Below are positions 12,501 through 25,299 of a stretch of 64,000 bases of DNA, piece by piece. Numbering within the stretch: position 1 is the first letter of the stretch; each line of letters opens with the position of its first letter. A program made the position numbers and the translations under genes. The stretch spans positions 5,560,853 to 5,624,852 of the forward strand of contig OZ234502.1 in assembly GCA_965153455.1 (NCBI GenBank), read 5' to 3'. The notes beneath the pieces were generated by a model. That model was given only the letters and a program-made list of their open reading frames with translations, had not been told where the DNA came from and searched no databases. This DNA is from Sphagnum compactum. Its lineage: Eukaryota > Bryophyta > Sphagnopsida > Sphagnales.

Positions 12501-14422
12501 AAAGCCAGTCCTTCATCGAGTATTTCACATCATTGTCTCCTGTTGGACTTAACATGATATCAGTGTGCATTTGTATAGGCAGTCTGGTTTTGATTCTTTT
12601 GCAAAATTAATGGTTGGGGCAAAACCCTGCAAGAACTATGACATTAAGTACCTTAGGCTGGAGAGACTGTTGTGATGGGTGACTAAGACTTCTGTTCCTG
12701 CAATTTTGTGAGCTCATCTTGTAAAGGAGGCAGTGCATATGATGTATTAAAGAGGCTCTCAGTTATATCAGCTTTGGCAAGCTTTAAAGTTTCTTTGCCT
12801 TTGGTAAGAGTAAGCTGACAGTCGGATGGGTTTGTTGCCAGGCAAGTGAAATCTAATGATTCTGTCAACATTGAAGACTGCATTGATATATACTTAGCAT
12901 ACATACAGGTAGTCAGTTTATCCTGTATTCTGATACTGGAGCATGGCTGATTTACTTCGTCTGGCTTTCCAGTATATTGATAAATGTGGTTTTTGGGAGT
13001 CTCACACTTACTGCTTCAGTCTCACCATTTCAGAATCTATGATACATTCAAATTTAAGAGTTTGAAAAATCTAACCATAAATAGTTTTGAAAATTTGAAA
13101 AAATCTAAGACAGCTAGTGCTGTGGTAGGTGACAGTAGTAGACCCAGCGATGAATGCAGCAGTGGCCTTACTGGAGAATTTTGCTGACAAGGCAATACGG
13201 GGGAACATTGACAGTCAATTGCTCCAGCATGGTGCACCATGGCGGCATCCACCTAAAGTTTACAACAATAGCAGGGAGAAGCAGCAACATTGGGCACAGC
13301 TACAACTCATGGATTGCATTGAGGCCCTTGCTTACACAGAGTTTGGGGTGAGACCTGACGCCACCCTCATTGTCGTTAGATCTTAGATTTTAGTTTCTTT
13401 GTGACCTGTATGATGTTTTCTGGCTGGGTCAATATCATAGATGTTGCTGTTGAATGTGTTAGGGTTACTGTTGAACCCTAAACCCAAAATACATCCAGAA
13501 TCTCTATAACCTTATTGTTGGGCCATTTCTCAATTCTATTCAGGTTGACTTAGATTGAAAGTATGGGAAGTTCCCAGTACTTCATAGATATTTCTTCATG
13601 ACCTATCAACTTTGAGCAGTGTTGAGGATGGCTGCAGCTTGCTTTCAAGTGAAGCTTAGCTTGCCTTCATGTATCTCTTTCCTTCTCATCATTCCATACT
13701 CCAAGGACCACTATTTCCATTCCAACTAGTGGAGGAAGGAAAAATATGTCACTGGCAAATTCTGCACTGTATTGCAGTCACTTTAATCCATGATTTTTTG
13801 CTGATTTCATCCTCACCGAAGAAGCTCATAGAACTGGGTGGAATTCAACACATGGCAGGTGAATTACTTGGGAGGTGGCTTGGAGCTTTTGGATGATCCT
13901 GCAGCTCTTGCTCTTCTGCAGGTACAGCACTCTGTCAGATATTCTCTGCCCCTGTTCTTCCCTTTCTGCATTTTTTTGACTGCTACTATGTTTATCTGAA
14001 AGGTTCTAATGCTAATGTTGTCTTGGGATTGGGGGACGGCGGGGGGTGGAGTTAACAGGTTGGTCTTCTTTATCAGCAACGGGCCTCCCCATACATCAGG
14101 CCAACGTCACGCTGCATTTTGCGATGCTTGGTTCGATGGTATTTTTCTAGAGCTTTTTATACCAATTTATTTCTGTCCACCTCATTAGTCTTGTTTCTTC
14201 TGCATCTTCTCTTCATCCCTCAATATGATAGACCATGCAGTACGTGTTTAGGGAAAATTAGACTGATTTCATATGGAAAGTGATACAAGCTTCTATTTTT
14301 TGGGTTGTGTGTGCAGGTTAGTGAGGAAAAAGTTTGGATTAAGTGTGGCAGACAGGCTTAGATATAAGTGGCACCGTGTGGTGCGGGGTAGAAGCTACCG
14401 TCACCTCATGCTCGACTCATAA
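9545..14422 (+). CDS. Organelle-directed P-loop (AAA-type) ATPase, about 677 residues, 14 exons
   Basis: Exons: 9545-9608, 9776-9941, 10068 (or 10071)-10234, 10455-10991, 11125-11339, 11440-11597, 11869-11929, 12148-12213, 12434 to about 12497 (donor unsure), 12842-12908, 13129-13347, 13859-13921, 14059-14138, 14317-14422. Every other junction has GT-AG and matching phase. The start MWRPGRRASSLLIRGGRW is Arg/Ser-rich and acid-free, like a mitochondrial targeting peptide. Exon 2 encodes a TPR-like hairpin (GKFDDAIASLQSAL, NLAKAYAGLGKMEQA). Exon 3 carries Walker A, GPRGVGKRTT. A later LPIILVSSD strand followed by Ser is sensor-like. The C-terminal half (VVADVLGPNPQHLVEL, APWRHPP, PYIRPTSRCILRCLVRW, YKWHRVVRGRSYRHLM) looks like a conserved plant-specific tail. 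The protein probably uses ATP, but the substrate is unknown. The two odd points are Arg rather than Thr after the Walker Lys (KRTT) and the TPR exon before the P-loop. Confidence 0.85.
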
Positions 14423-17400
14423 GAGTGCAGTTCAGTTCTTATGGGAGTCTTAAGTCATTCAACCTAGGATATTTAATTGGGAAATTTTCCATTTAATACT
14501 ATTATTGTTGGTGGATCATGATAATTTATAACAAATAGCACTTTCTCTTGAGAGTACTTCTCACTGCTGTGTGACTTCACCATTTCAAACTCACCTTCAG
14601 ATTCCTTGATCTTATTTGAGTTGGGTTTGTGCTGTATTTTAGGGATTTTTCAATTATCAGTATATTTGTACACAGTGTGTGTGCTCATATTTTGATGACC
14701 AAATTTACTGAACCCAACCCATGGAGGTGTGGAATCATAGGTCAAGTCAATGATGGTGCAATCAATATTGCCTGAAATGCTAATGCCTTCTATCACACAT
14801 GCAGACACTCCCCTTTCTAGCCATTTCTAGGCTTATTGTATTTCATAGGATTTCGTACTTAGGGGACAATCATTACTTAATTTGCCACCATCATAGGAGG
14901 TCTAATCTATGTTGTGCTATGGAAACAAATAGGAGTAGCAGTTTCATTTGGCAAATGTGTTTAGTAGAGGCAATTTCCTAAAACAGTTGGCCAATCAACA
15001 TTATATTTAAGTTTCCCAAGGAAACCTTTAACCGAATCAATGAACAAAAAATAAGAACAACAAACAAGAAGAAGTTCGTAGAACTATTATCGCTACAAAT
15101 CCACCTATTTAAAACATACATATACCATCAGGAGCTAACGAACATGCAACTATGGCACAACTTGTTACTGCCCCTTACCATTGTGATCAAGCACTACTAC
15201 AAAATGTGGGTGCAGTTCACTAGTCCCCATTCACTAGACCAGTGAATTCACTACTTTTTCATTGGTCCCTGTTGACTACAACCAGTGAATTCATTCAAAA
15301 TTCAGTGAAATCACTTGGCGTACAAAGACACCTTTTGTTTTAGTGAAGATGATAATTTGACACATTGTGAGTGATTTTCGTAAGCTCATTACTACACTGA
15401 TTGATTTATTTAGCACATGTTTTTTAGTCTAGATTCAACCCATATTCGAGTGAAAACACATTAAGCCCCCCAAAAATTGCAGTCACAAGTATAATCTTTC
15501 TGTAGTTAATTTTTTTGGTAATGTACTGACATCACATCTTGGATTATTTTTGCTTGTTTTAAGTATATTTGATTAATTTTAAACTTAATCTAATCATTTT
15601 TAATCCAACAAAAAATGAAAACTTGAATGTATGACATATTTGTGACAAAATAATACTTGTCACAAAGTTTGAAAAAATTACATATATACTTCAAAATTAG
15701 GGTTGTGAGTGGAATTCTTGGGTGAATTTTCTTTTAGTGTATGATATTGATATACATGAATTAAATCTAGGACCATTTAGAGATTTAAAGTTTTTGGATG
15801 AAATTTGATTCAAAAAATGTGCATGTTTTTTGCATTTTTGAATAAATGCATAATAATATCATCCTTATAGGAAAAAAACCACTACCATATCAAAGAGGAG
15901 GAGATTTTAAAGATGGGCATTTCATTATTGTTTTCAATTTCTTTTGTTTGGAAATGTTTCATGAACCACAAACATGAGGCCTTATGGTTGTTGAAAAACT
16001 ACAAGTTATATATTGTATGTACATTAATTTTATGCAATCCTCTTCATTTAACTATTGAATCAAGATTAATTTAAACCCAAAGTGAACTTTGAGTTCCAAA
16101 ATGTTGTCATGCACATTTTAAAATTTTTTCTTGTGTTTATTATAGCAAAAAAATACCATCAAGATTTAAGCTTATTGCATACTATAACACTTGTTATACA
16201 TTAGTTTTTTTGGTGAAAAATGGTTCACCCTTAATGTGCTTTCACCAATACTTGCACGGATTTGCTCGCAAACCTATTTGAATCATGATGAAAAACAGTC
16301 TCCCACTTCAATTATAACAATTGGAGTCTAATATGTAGTGAACTATGTTCTAACATGTTTCTTAGCAGTTTTTCAAGTAGTTTGATCTATTAAAAAACCC
16401 AATTTTGGTGCTCATTTAGTTCGTTTGTCTTCCTTCTCCTTTTGTTTTCCTTCTTTGATTTCTTCTATAATTACCTTTTCCATCATTTTTTTCCTTAAGA
16501 TATGTAAGTATTCAGAATTAATCAAAACATGTGATTAAAATAATCGATTAACAACTATTTTCCCTTTGTACATCTTGGAGGTAAATGAGGCAATGATAAT
16601 AGGTTATGCACCTTCACAAATTCCTAGGTTAGATTTGGAGACTATTGGGTTTCTTACAACAACTATTGAGTATCTTTAGGACTAATGTCATTTAGGTTTA
16701 CAACATTAATATCTTTTGGCTGATGTTCTATCATTATAGGGCTTTGAAGCATATATATATATATATATATATAGTTGCATTGGTCATTTTCTGGCCTATA
16801 GGTAGGTAGATCTTTAGATGTTAGACACAAAATTGTTTCAATTATATGGAAAAGTTCTATAGCAGTAAATTCCTCCCCCCCATTGTTGATTATTCATAGC
16901 TTCCTCCTATGTTGTTTAATCTTTTTCACTTCCTACATTGTTCATGTTTGCTCTACTGTAAACCTCTAATGGTCAAGTCTTGCCATCCATTACCTTTGGG
17001 TTGAAAGGCCATATACTTATAGTTCTAAACCCATATTTGATGTTTTTTTTGGTGAGTGATTATTCTAAAGCCTTATCTACCCATCTAGTTAAAGTTATTT
17101 TGTTTAATTCCATGTGATTGTTTTTAAACATAATTACATCTTTGACCTTTTTAAATGTTATTTAAAAGGCTTGAACAAAACACATTTAATGGTTGCAATG
17201 CATGTGATGTGTGCGTTGGTAGTGTGATCATGTCTAACCTTAACTCTTTTGCATGTTTTATTGCTTCTAGGATAACATGGTTATGATGCCCATCCAAAAT
17301 TAACGAGTGTTAGTCGGTGAGAAACATTCCACTTGAAACTGACTTCTCCAAAAAACAAAAACTCCTTAAACAAGAAAGTAGTCATCCAAGTTTTTTTTTG

Positions 17401-17880
17401 CATTGCCATATACATACCTGGTTTGCAAATATTGATGTAATCATCTCACAGTCTTTCACTTCTAAAAACCTCTTTTAGCATTCATAGCATAATTTATAAT
17501 TAACCATTCTTGAGACTTGGGGATGGTGCTATAAATTGCATTTGACCTTTTTCTAGCCAAAACTCTTGCTCTAGACTGTCTACTAATTTGAATGTTTGTT
17601 TCATCATAATTCCATATATGATTTTCAACTATAATCATGTCAATTGTATAATGATTACAAGTTGGTATAGAAATAATTGCCTAAAAATGGATGTAACCCC
17701 TCTTATCTACAAACTTCTAATTCTTCTACCTTTCAAATGTTGACTTTTGAATGTTTATGTTTGAACCAATACCACTGACTATTGCATGGTATCCCATCCC
17801 AGAATGGTGTCACCATTGTTTATGTTAGCTCTATAACTTTCATCTTTAATTGTTGCAAACTTATCGACAATCTACATTCT
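14423..17880. other. Intergenic AT-rich DNA with CACTA-like end motifs
   Basis: No gene is supported. CACTACTACAAAAT at about 15193 resembles the terminal motif of plant CACTA transposons, and CACTAG and CACTAC motifs recur over the next 60 bases, but no matching inverted partner was found. A TA microsatellite lies at 16751-16773. Confidence 0.45.
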
Positions 17881-17887
17881 TACATAG

Positions 17888-18322
17888 CTAGTGTCCATGC
17901 AATATTGTTGCACCTTCTTCTCTTATAAGCACACCTCCTAGCCCCATCTTCATGGATTTGATTTTTCCATTCAAATGGCAAAAAAAGGTGTTCATTACAA
18001 TGTTCCATGAACTATTAGCCTTCCTTAGGGAATATGTCCCTCTTTCAATAACATCCATTGTTGCTTCTAATGTTTCATTTGTCCACATGCCCCTTCTGGT
18101 TGTTGAAGGCATTTGATTCAATTGTGGTACTAATCTTTTGTTTTGTGGTTCAAAAGTAGGTAGAAAATTTTCCTTATTTATTTTAAGGGGCAAATTTACT
18201 CCTTGCAACTCCAACATGTTATTCCGGCATCTATGAAGGACTACCAAGTTCATGATTGTTTTTCTCTTCTTGGTCCCAACCTCCAACAACTTGATGGAAT
18301 GATATGGCCCAACCAATGGCAT
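17888..18322 (-). pseudogene. CENP-B/pogo-like (HTH_psq) transposase fragment
   Basis: The minus-strand frame contains MWTNETLEATMDVIERG, then TYSLRKANSSWNIVMNTF, then HLNGKIKSM. This resembles the helix-turn-helix psq motif at the N-terminus of Tigger/pogo/CENP-B-type transposases (W-EE-L--A---V--G--S---AA--Y-IP--TL--HL-G). The upstream part of the frame (residues 1-85) has no motif. The frame then stops, and no DDE domain was found downstream on this strand, so it is a fragment. An older domesticated gene cannot be excluded, but the context is all repeats. Confidence 0.55.
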
Positions 18323-18517
18323 GTCTTTCTTTTCCCTATAAACAACCCAAGAATCCAGAAAGTGTAATAAATCTAGAAATTTTGTTATAAGATGTTCTAG
18401 TAATGCTATAATAAAATATAATATATTATAAAATTTGGCAAAACCATCCCAATTTAAATCAACATTTTTTATTGATGTGCAGAAGAAGAAATTTGTAGGA
18501 TATGATTTAACTAATCC

Positions 18518-18730
18518 CTAACATTTTAAAATCTCCTTGATGCAACATTTCAGACTATGGATTGTTGGATCTAATGGTAATCCAAATATTTTTTGAACAT
18601 TCGAATATATAGTTTCAATTATTTTTTTGATGTTGATCAATTTTTTACATGTTCTACTTTCAACTTGCTCTCTATATTTTGCAAATTTATTTTTGAACCT
18701 AGTTCTTGCTCTATTTTCTTTTCGAGACAT
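18518..18730 (-). other. Lysine-rich short open frame of unknown nature
   Basis: A 70-codon minus-strand frame (MSRKENRARTRFKNKFAKYR at its start) lies just upstream of the psq-type fragment on the same strand. It may belong to the same mobile element. No domain is recognised. Confidence 0.2.
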
Positions 18731-18739
18731 GTTTTTTGC

Positions 18740-21700
18740 AAGTAAACTTTCAAACTTGAACTATCATCATTTACATGTTCTATTTCTAGTAGCAGGTTTG
18801 AATTTCCTAGCACTACAACATTAAGACCTATGAATTCTAAGCAAAGGAACTATTCTTCTATTCTAGCAAGTAGAGAGGACATATTTAAAATTCAGATTGA
18901 AAGTAGAAAATGATCTATTCATTTTATGTTAGCCTTGCTTACATTTAAACTTTGATTTGTGCTTTTCTTTTTTCTTTTTGAGGGAATGCAAAGTGCTTAT
19001 GCATAGTAGGAATTTTTTAGGACTCTCCATTGAAGACTAATAAATGTGCTCCTTTGGTGGATTCACAGATATGATATTCTTTATTGATCTTTGTCCATTA
19101 TATCCTTGATAGGGTTTAAGGTTTATTGATGGGCAATTGCATGCCTTTTAATGTAAGCTTAAACCCCCACAACCAAACATTCATTTCTTAATTAAATTTT
19201 ATTGCTTATCTTGGTTTTGTTTTCTAAAAAAGAGTCCATCCCACCCCTAAGGATGTGCTCATCTCTCATATCACTAAACAATTTTTTTGGCTTCTTTGGG
19301 TTTGGTTTTCTGAAAAAGAGTTTAACAAACCTTTCAAAGTAACATTGCCACCATATTTGTTTTCAAGTATGTGCATTACAATGGGTTGGTCCTCTTCCAT
19401 CACCAAACATGACTACATATATAACATTGTGGCATTTTTTTGGTTATTGCTTTTTCTCACACCCATAACCACACACACACACAACAAGTTGTTTGGATAA
19501 TATGAAAAACTCGAACTCATTTTTTCAAGACTGGGCATCCGATCATAATGTCGCATTACAACACTTATAAGAACGAGTGCAACCATTGACTGGCGCTGGT
19601 CTGCACAACAGGGGCGTTCGATCACCGGGCGATATTTGGTGGGGGGCATGTTTACCCTAAACTGCGTTTCATCCTCTCTTCTGTGTTTCCTGAGCGCCTC
19701 CACAGCTACCATGCATTTTCACTGCTCCTACCTGTACAACTCCTATAACTACTTTCGAACCTTGATGAGTTTCAGCATTTCATATTGAGATTTAATAAAG
19801 TTTCCTTACTTTGCGCATACCGCTGCTCCTACCTGTACAACTCCTATAACTACTTTCGAACCTTGATGAGTTTCAGCATTTCATATTGAGATTTAATAAA
19901 GTTTCCTTACTTTGCGCATACCGCTGAAATGAAAGAGGGGATAGGGGGCGCAAGGAGGCCCAACGACGACAGGGTTACTTTAGGGATAACTCTATTGTCA
20001 ATGTGCCATTTTCTTTAAAAGGTGGTCAGAGCACATGAGAAAGCATATGTGGCTCGGTCCGGAGTCCACTAGTCTAGACCAGAAACCTACTCTCCAAAGC
20101 TTTTGGTCAATAGAGCAGGCTGACCCAGCAACTTGTGGTCATGTCAGGTGGACTCTCCTCTAGACTCCAGGGAGAGAGAATTGGCATCAAAGTATTTCTG
20201 CCCTATTAATGAATGCTTCTTCACTCGTCAATATAGAACCATGTTTTGTCATGCCTTCCATTTGACCCCTCCTTTACAACTTATATATACGAAAGTTGAA
20301 CTACTACTGCCCAACAATGTGAGGACGAAAAAACAAGAGGTGCTATTCGGAACGTCTTAGGGAACACATTGAGAACTTGGGGAACATGATGTGAATATTA
20401 TTTTATGAACTTAATAGGAACAAATTGGGAATACAAAGAATCAAAACCCCCCTCCCCCAGCTCCTCCTCCTCCTCCCCTAAAACACAAAAGGAAAAAGCC
20501 TAAGCGCCCAACCAATTAGGGGACCCAATTGAACCAGCACACCATGTAGGATGAGTGGATGAATGGCAGAGTCTCTGGATAGGAAACATTGTTTCTTGTA
20601 TTCCTCTCTCATTGTGAACTAGTGTTAGTTATGTACTAGCCATCCTCATGCATCTAGTAGCCTAGTCGTCATCAAGTGCCAACACTGCATGGAACCTTCA
20701 ATTGGTATCATGTTGTGGAAGAACTCTACCTTCGGTTTGGGCCTCTATCGTTGAATAGAAATTATCAACAGGTGAAAAGATGTCAAAGTCATAAATTCAT
20801 TCAATAATAAGGTTATCCAAAAAATACCTCTGACAAGAATGGAATTGCTTATTAGGGGTCCAAAAGAAGTCAAAATGATAAGAGAATCATTAAATTGTTT
20901 AATTAATTTTTTACATTGGGTGCCACAATCAAGACCAAATAGTTTCTTGCACATGCACAACAAGAGCTAAAAAGAGTTTGCTCTTGTGTGTGGATTCCCA
21001 ATGCAAATCTTGAGATAGGAAATCAAAAAATGGTTGCTAAAATAATTATATTAAATGCAAATCATAGCAAAATTCAACAATTGCATGTTGAGTTTTGCTA
21101 TGTAATCAAGTTTTTTTTGGATTCTATGAATGATAGCAAAGAGGGGTTGACAAATTGAAGAGGACATTAAAAAATTTAAACTAGGTACGACTTTTAAGGA
21201 TAACTCTAATATGTGAATAGCCTTTTGCTTGTAATTTTTCTTTGACTTCTTATACTTTATTTTTGTTTAAAATCCAATTTTAAACCACATTTGTGTCCTC
21301 TAAATTTTTTTTATTGTTTGAAAATAGTATAAATTTAAAAAAATTATTCATTTTTTGTAAATAAATAAAATAACATTTAAAAAATATTACATCTTTCAAT
21401 GAAAGAACATTTTACAACTTATAAATATCAATTTTAGATTAGTGTACATTTACTTAAAGAAATAAATATGAAACAATTCAATAAAACTTGAATAACAATA
21501 TTTTAATAGTTTATGTTCATTTGGTTTTGATTCCAGTTGTAACCTGCAAACACCCTTTGGTCCTAATAAGCCTTCTTTAATTGCCATTGGTTTCTTCACA
21601 TTTCACATTTGTAGAAATCATGCCTTCATTGATTTTGTTGCTTTAGTTAGCTTGACTTCTTTCCTTGTACATTATTTATAAGCTTGTCCAGTTTCTTTCT

Positions 21701-22380
21701 TTATCTTGGTAACATGTGATAATAATCTTGCCTTGGCCTATAAAATGATTTCTTTTGGTGATGAATTTTTGCTATTTTACGAAACCTTTTTGAGAAAAAA
21801 AATTTGATGACATTTTTTCAAAATTGTAAAAACTGTCTTTTCAGTAGCAAAAATTTGCTATTTTTGAATGAATAAAAAATTTAATTAAACAAAAAACAGT
21901 AAACATTGGGCCTATATGATGTTCTCTCAAGTTGTGTTTTATTTATGCCTTCAGGTTTTAGTTTTTATTTCTAAAATTCCACAATTCCCTTCTGATGGTC
22001 CAGAGGACCCTTCTACCCTAATTGCCAATTAATTAGAAAACCCACAATTTCAGCAAAAAATCTGAAAACCTCAGGTTCTTTATCTTCATGCAAAGAATTA
22101 TTTTTGAAAGGAGAAAGGCATGTAATACATACCCCATGTAATACAAACTTCTATTTCCTCTTACACGACTGCATATATATATATAAGATCCATTGTGCTC
22201 CTTAGGCATCAATAAATGAAAAAAAAATCAAAACAATGTTGTAGGAAGAATTGTTCAAAAGTTGATGAACTCAAACATGAATATAGTAGTGAGACAATGC
22301 ATCTTACCATGCTAGATCGAGAGAATTTGTTTTTAATTTCCAAACACTTGTTTGCTCCCATGTTCTTTCTGTTTTCTTCA
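18740..22380. other. Intergenic DNA with one GC-richer island
   Basis: There is no supported gene. 19.5-20.6 kb is less AT-rich than its surroundings and contains the perfect 101-bp duplication. The rest is AT-rich with short spurious frames. Confidence 0.45.
19722..19923 (+). repeat. Perfect tandem duplication, 2 x 101 bp
   Basis: 19722-19822 and 19823-19923 are identical as read base by base. Each begins CTGCTCCTACCTGTACAAC and ends TTTGCGCATACCG; three bases of a third copy (CTG) follow. The absence of differences means a recent duplication or an assembly artefact. Confidence 0.9.
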
Positions 22381-22680
22381 AAGTTGCCCCTTGAAGAGCT
22401 TTGTTAGCACATTCAATTGTTGATCCTTAGTTTTAATGTATGTTACTTCAATTATTTTTTCAACTCTTTTCTTATGAAATGGTGCTCAATTTTGATGTTC
22501 TTGGTCCTTGGATGATAGAAAGGGTTCCTCATTAAATGAATGCTTCCGTGATTGTCACCCAACAAGAGAATAAGCCCTTTTCCAAGAATTTGGAGTTCAT
22601 GTAGCAATTTTTTTCTCCAAATTATAATGGTAGCTCCATCTGCTAGTGACTTGTATTCAAGTGAACAAATGTCTCTTTGA
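22380..22680 (-). pseudogene. Ty1/copia retrotransposon fragment (RNase H region)
   Basis: Translating the minus strand from about 22670 gives SLEYKSLADGAT, IIIWRKKLLHELQILG, then LLLGDNHGSIHLMRNPFYH, then PRTKNIKIEHHFIRKEL. This is the order of the copia reverse transcriptase/RNase H end (S-EAEY-AL, IWLRKLL-ELG, DNQSAI-L--NP-FH-RTKHI-I--HFIRE). A weak TKAL-G match follows in a shifted frame near 22400. No LTR, integrase or gag was recognised. Confidence 0.85.
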
Positions 22681-22689
22681 GCTCAATGA

Positions 22690-23530
22690 AGAAATGTGTG
22701 GACCATGGGGCACTGGATGGAAGCGTCCAAGATATCATAACTTTGCTGAAAAATTCTTTTGGTTACATGCTTTCTATCATAAGTCACAGGCTCAGGAGTT
22801 TATGCCCCTACTGAGATCCAAAAGAGCAACATGGGCTGACATGGTAATTTGGTTAAATCAGGTGGTCCTCAATTGTACTCACACTGCACAAAGATGAAAT
22901 GCTTACTGCCTAGTATTCTTGTTGAACACAATGGATCCATATGAACTCTCAAGTTGAAAGTTTTGAAAATCATCAACCTACATGGAATATTAGTCTTGGA
23001 ATCAGTCGCTTGATAAGAGGACAATAAGGAAATTTAGCATGCAAAGATGTGTGTAAGAGCCCACCTCTAAAAAAAGAGGCCTAACTGAAGCATAGCATAG
23101 AACTATAGCTTAGGAAAGAAGCTGCCAGGATTAGTCTTGACTCCTTACTAACACAACAGTGAAATGCTTATATCAGTTCTCACAAAGCAGATCTTGCAAG
23201 GAGCTCAGAAATGTGAAGTACAAAATTCTGAAAATTGCAAACAATATCATACCATCAAGATGTTGCAATTATGGCACTACATTTTGGACAGCTGCAAGTA
23301 TGCCTTGGGCATAATACATAGGATGGAATTGAAATATGAAAAAGTCTGTGAATTCAGTCTCACTGTGAAGAAGATTTGTTGCCTTCAATATGTGTACCTA
23401 AATTTGACAACCAATCTGGTTTCAAGTCTCATAAGAAAGCCTGCCTGAGATGCCCTCAAAAAGAATTTATTCATTCGATTTTGAATTACAAAGTAGACTT
23501 CCCTGGCTTGCTGAGATGCCCCCACAAAAA
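22690..23530. other. Intergenic DNA, nothing recognised
   Basis: Open frames at 22646-22897 and 23164-23448 on the plus strand have no motif and no splice context. They may be retroelement debris next to the copia fragment. Confidence 0.4.
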
Positions 23531-23534
23531 TAAA

Positions 23535-25026
23535 AATTATTCGTACTGTGTTTATGGATCCATAACTTGCTGGACCGGTTCCAATAAAGTGGATCTCCTA
23601 CCACGTAGACCTCTCTTTAGGAGGAGTATGCATTTTCTAAGTGCCTAAGCAACCGTTGGTTTGGCCTTGGCAACACTGGCTAGTGCCTTGAACACCAGGA
23701 TAGCAATCTGCTTGATGTGCTCCGGAGGACCCATATCGCCAACAGGTACATAAGTGGCAGTCCAGGTCGCATCAGTGGTACCGGCAGCAGCCCCAGGAGC
23801 GAACTTCATGGTGGCGCTGAAGTAGTCGTACCGGGAATCTCCTTGCAGCACCGTGTACCCTAGAGTCTTGGTGGCCTCGTCGAACAAATCCATGCGCTCC
23901 GTCACTTCTACGGCGTGCGGGATGGCTGCACAGCAAAATTCACGCATAAATGGGGGAATAAGAGCTTGCAGTACTTCAACAGAATTTAGGTCTTCTTCTT
24001 GGCCTTTCATCAAAGAAAATGAGAGCACGAGACGCGAGCCCACATCGAACAGTCACTGCAGAGGTGGGATTTGTGAAGAGGTTGTGGTGTGAGTGAGTAG
24101 GGGGATTTTCATACCAGGCCCCATCTTGACGACGCGGATGCTGCCAGGTTCACCGTGACCCTGGAGAAACGTGGCCGATGTAAAGAATTCGGGCATCGCC
24201 TTGGGCAGCACTTCGTCCGCATGCTTGCACGCCTCCCAGATAGCATCTGGTGATGCGTCCAGAGTCTCTGTGTGCGACAGAGTCTTCCTCGACAGCACGG
24301 CGCGTTCCAGAGTCTTGAAGACCAGAACAACGATCTGCTTGATGTGTTCAGGAGGACCCATGTCTCCGACGGGTTCGTATGTAGCAGTCCAGATGGCTTC
24401 CGTGGTTTTACCTGCGGGGACGAATTTCATCTGGGCGCTGAAGGAGCTGTAGCGGCGATCTCCCTCGAGGACGGTATAACCAAGGGTCTTGGTAGCATCA
24501 TCGAATGTGTCCATGCGTTCCTTCACCTCGGCGGCATGGGGGGCGGCTGCAGATCATGCCGCAACCAATTATACATGTGTGAAATCGTTGCAATGAACAG
24601 CTCCCAGCTACCGATTAGGTGAGTAAGTAGAAATGAAAGCGGAGCTACAAATTGAAATCTTACAAATCCTGAAGTTGCAGAGCGTATTGAGCAAATCAGC
24701 AATGCATGTGATGAAGTCACAGAACTCCGAATTTCAATACAGGAAAAAAATTGTAAGACACAGAATTGCACATTTTGCAGCTAGACTTGAGGTTCCGTGA
24801 ATTAAATCATAGAAGACCGCAAGCAAAGTAGTGTGAGGAGTGTCATACCAGGGCCCAACTTGACGATACGGATGCTGCCAGGTTCACCATGTCCTTGAAG
24901 AAATACACTCTTAGTGAAGAAGTCAGGCATGAGATGGGGCAAGATATCGTCAGCGTGTTTACAGGCGCCCCAGATGTCATCTGCGGAGCACTGGAGGACC
25001 TCAGTGTGGGACACTGTGTGCACCAT
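23535..25026 (-). repeat. Left arm of a 1.5-kb inverted duplication
   Basis: The arm matches 26806-28295 in opposite orientation through exons, both introns (equal lengths) and about 100 bases past the stop, where GTCCAGCAAGTTATGGATCC is shared. Homology disappears directly upstream of the start codon. Confidence 0.88.
23645..25026 (-). CDS. Two-domain Bet v 1/PR-10-like protein, left copy
   Basis: Three exons: 25026-24849, 24546-24115 and 23925-23645, joined at phase-1 GT-AG introns of 302 and 189 bases; 296 residues. Domain 1 is residues about 5-147, domain 2 about 149-296. Each carries HTE-L--S-DDIW-ACKHAD, the loop GHGEPGSIR(I/V)VK that corresponds to the glycine-rich loop of PR-10 proteins, and the C-terminal helix PPEHIKQI--LVFK-L. 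Each domain has its intron at the same place, after GPG, as in PR-10 genes. The family binds hydrophobic ligands in a cytosolic pocket and includes norcoclaurine synthases and major latex proteins; the ligand here cannot be told. The start is MVHTVSHTEV. It differs from the right copy at only a few residues, including Thr/Ala before SATFLQ and Tyr-Asp/Tyr-Leu in domain 2. Confidence 0.88.
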
Positions 25027-25291
25027 GCTTGCTGGCTGTACTAAAGGCTCTGAAGAAGGCAGAGGTGATGTTGGGATGAGAGGGAAGAAGAACAAGCTAT
25101 TTGGTGAAATCTGTGAGAATCCAACTCGCAACCTGTGGGACACAGTCCACGTTCCCGTCCACTAGATTACTGCACTATAAAATCCAAGGAAGCAACAGGA
25201 ACACAAAATGAATGGAGAGTCGGGATAGCGCAAACAGTGACTGAAGAGAATGCAGAGAATAGTTTGAAGGAGAGGGTGGACAGGATGGGTC

Positions 25292-25298
25292 TTTTATA
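25292..25298 (-). promoter_or_regulatory. Possible TATA box of the left Bet v 1-like gene
   Basis: TATAAAA on the minus strand, about 266 bases upstream of the start codon. The distance would imply a leader of about 230 bases. Confidence 0.4.
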
Positions 25299-25299
25299 A

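Noticed and set aside
12683-12904. 73-codon minus-strand frame in the ATPase gene
   Set aside because: Overlaps the plus-strand exon 12842-12908, whose phase fits both neighbours.
24109-24622. Frames opposite or beside Bet v 1 exon 2 and its mirror at 27210-27739
   Set aside because: Shadows of the GC-rich exons; they recur in mirror image only because the genes do.
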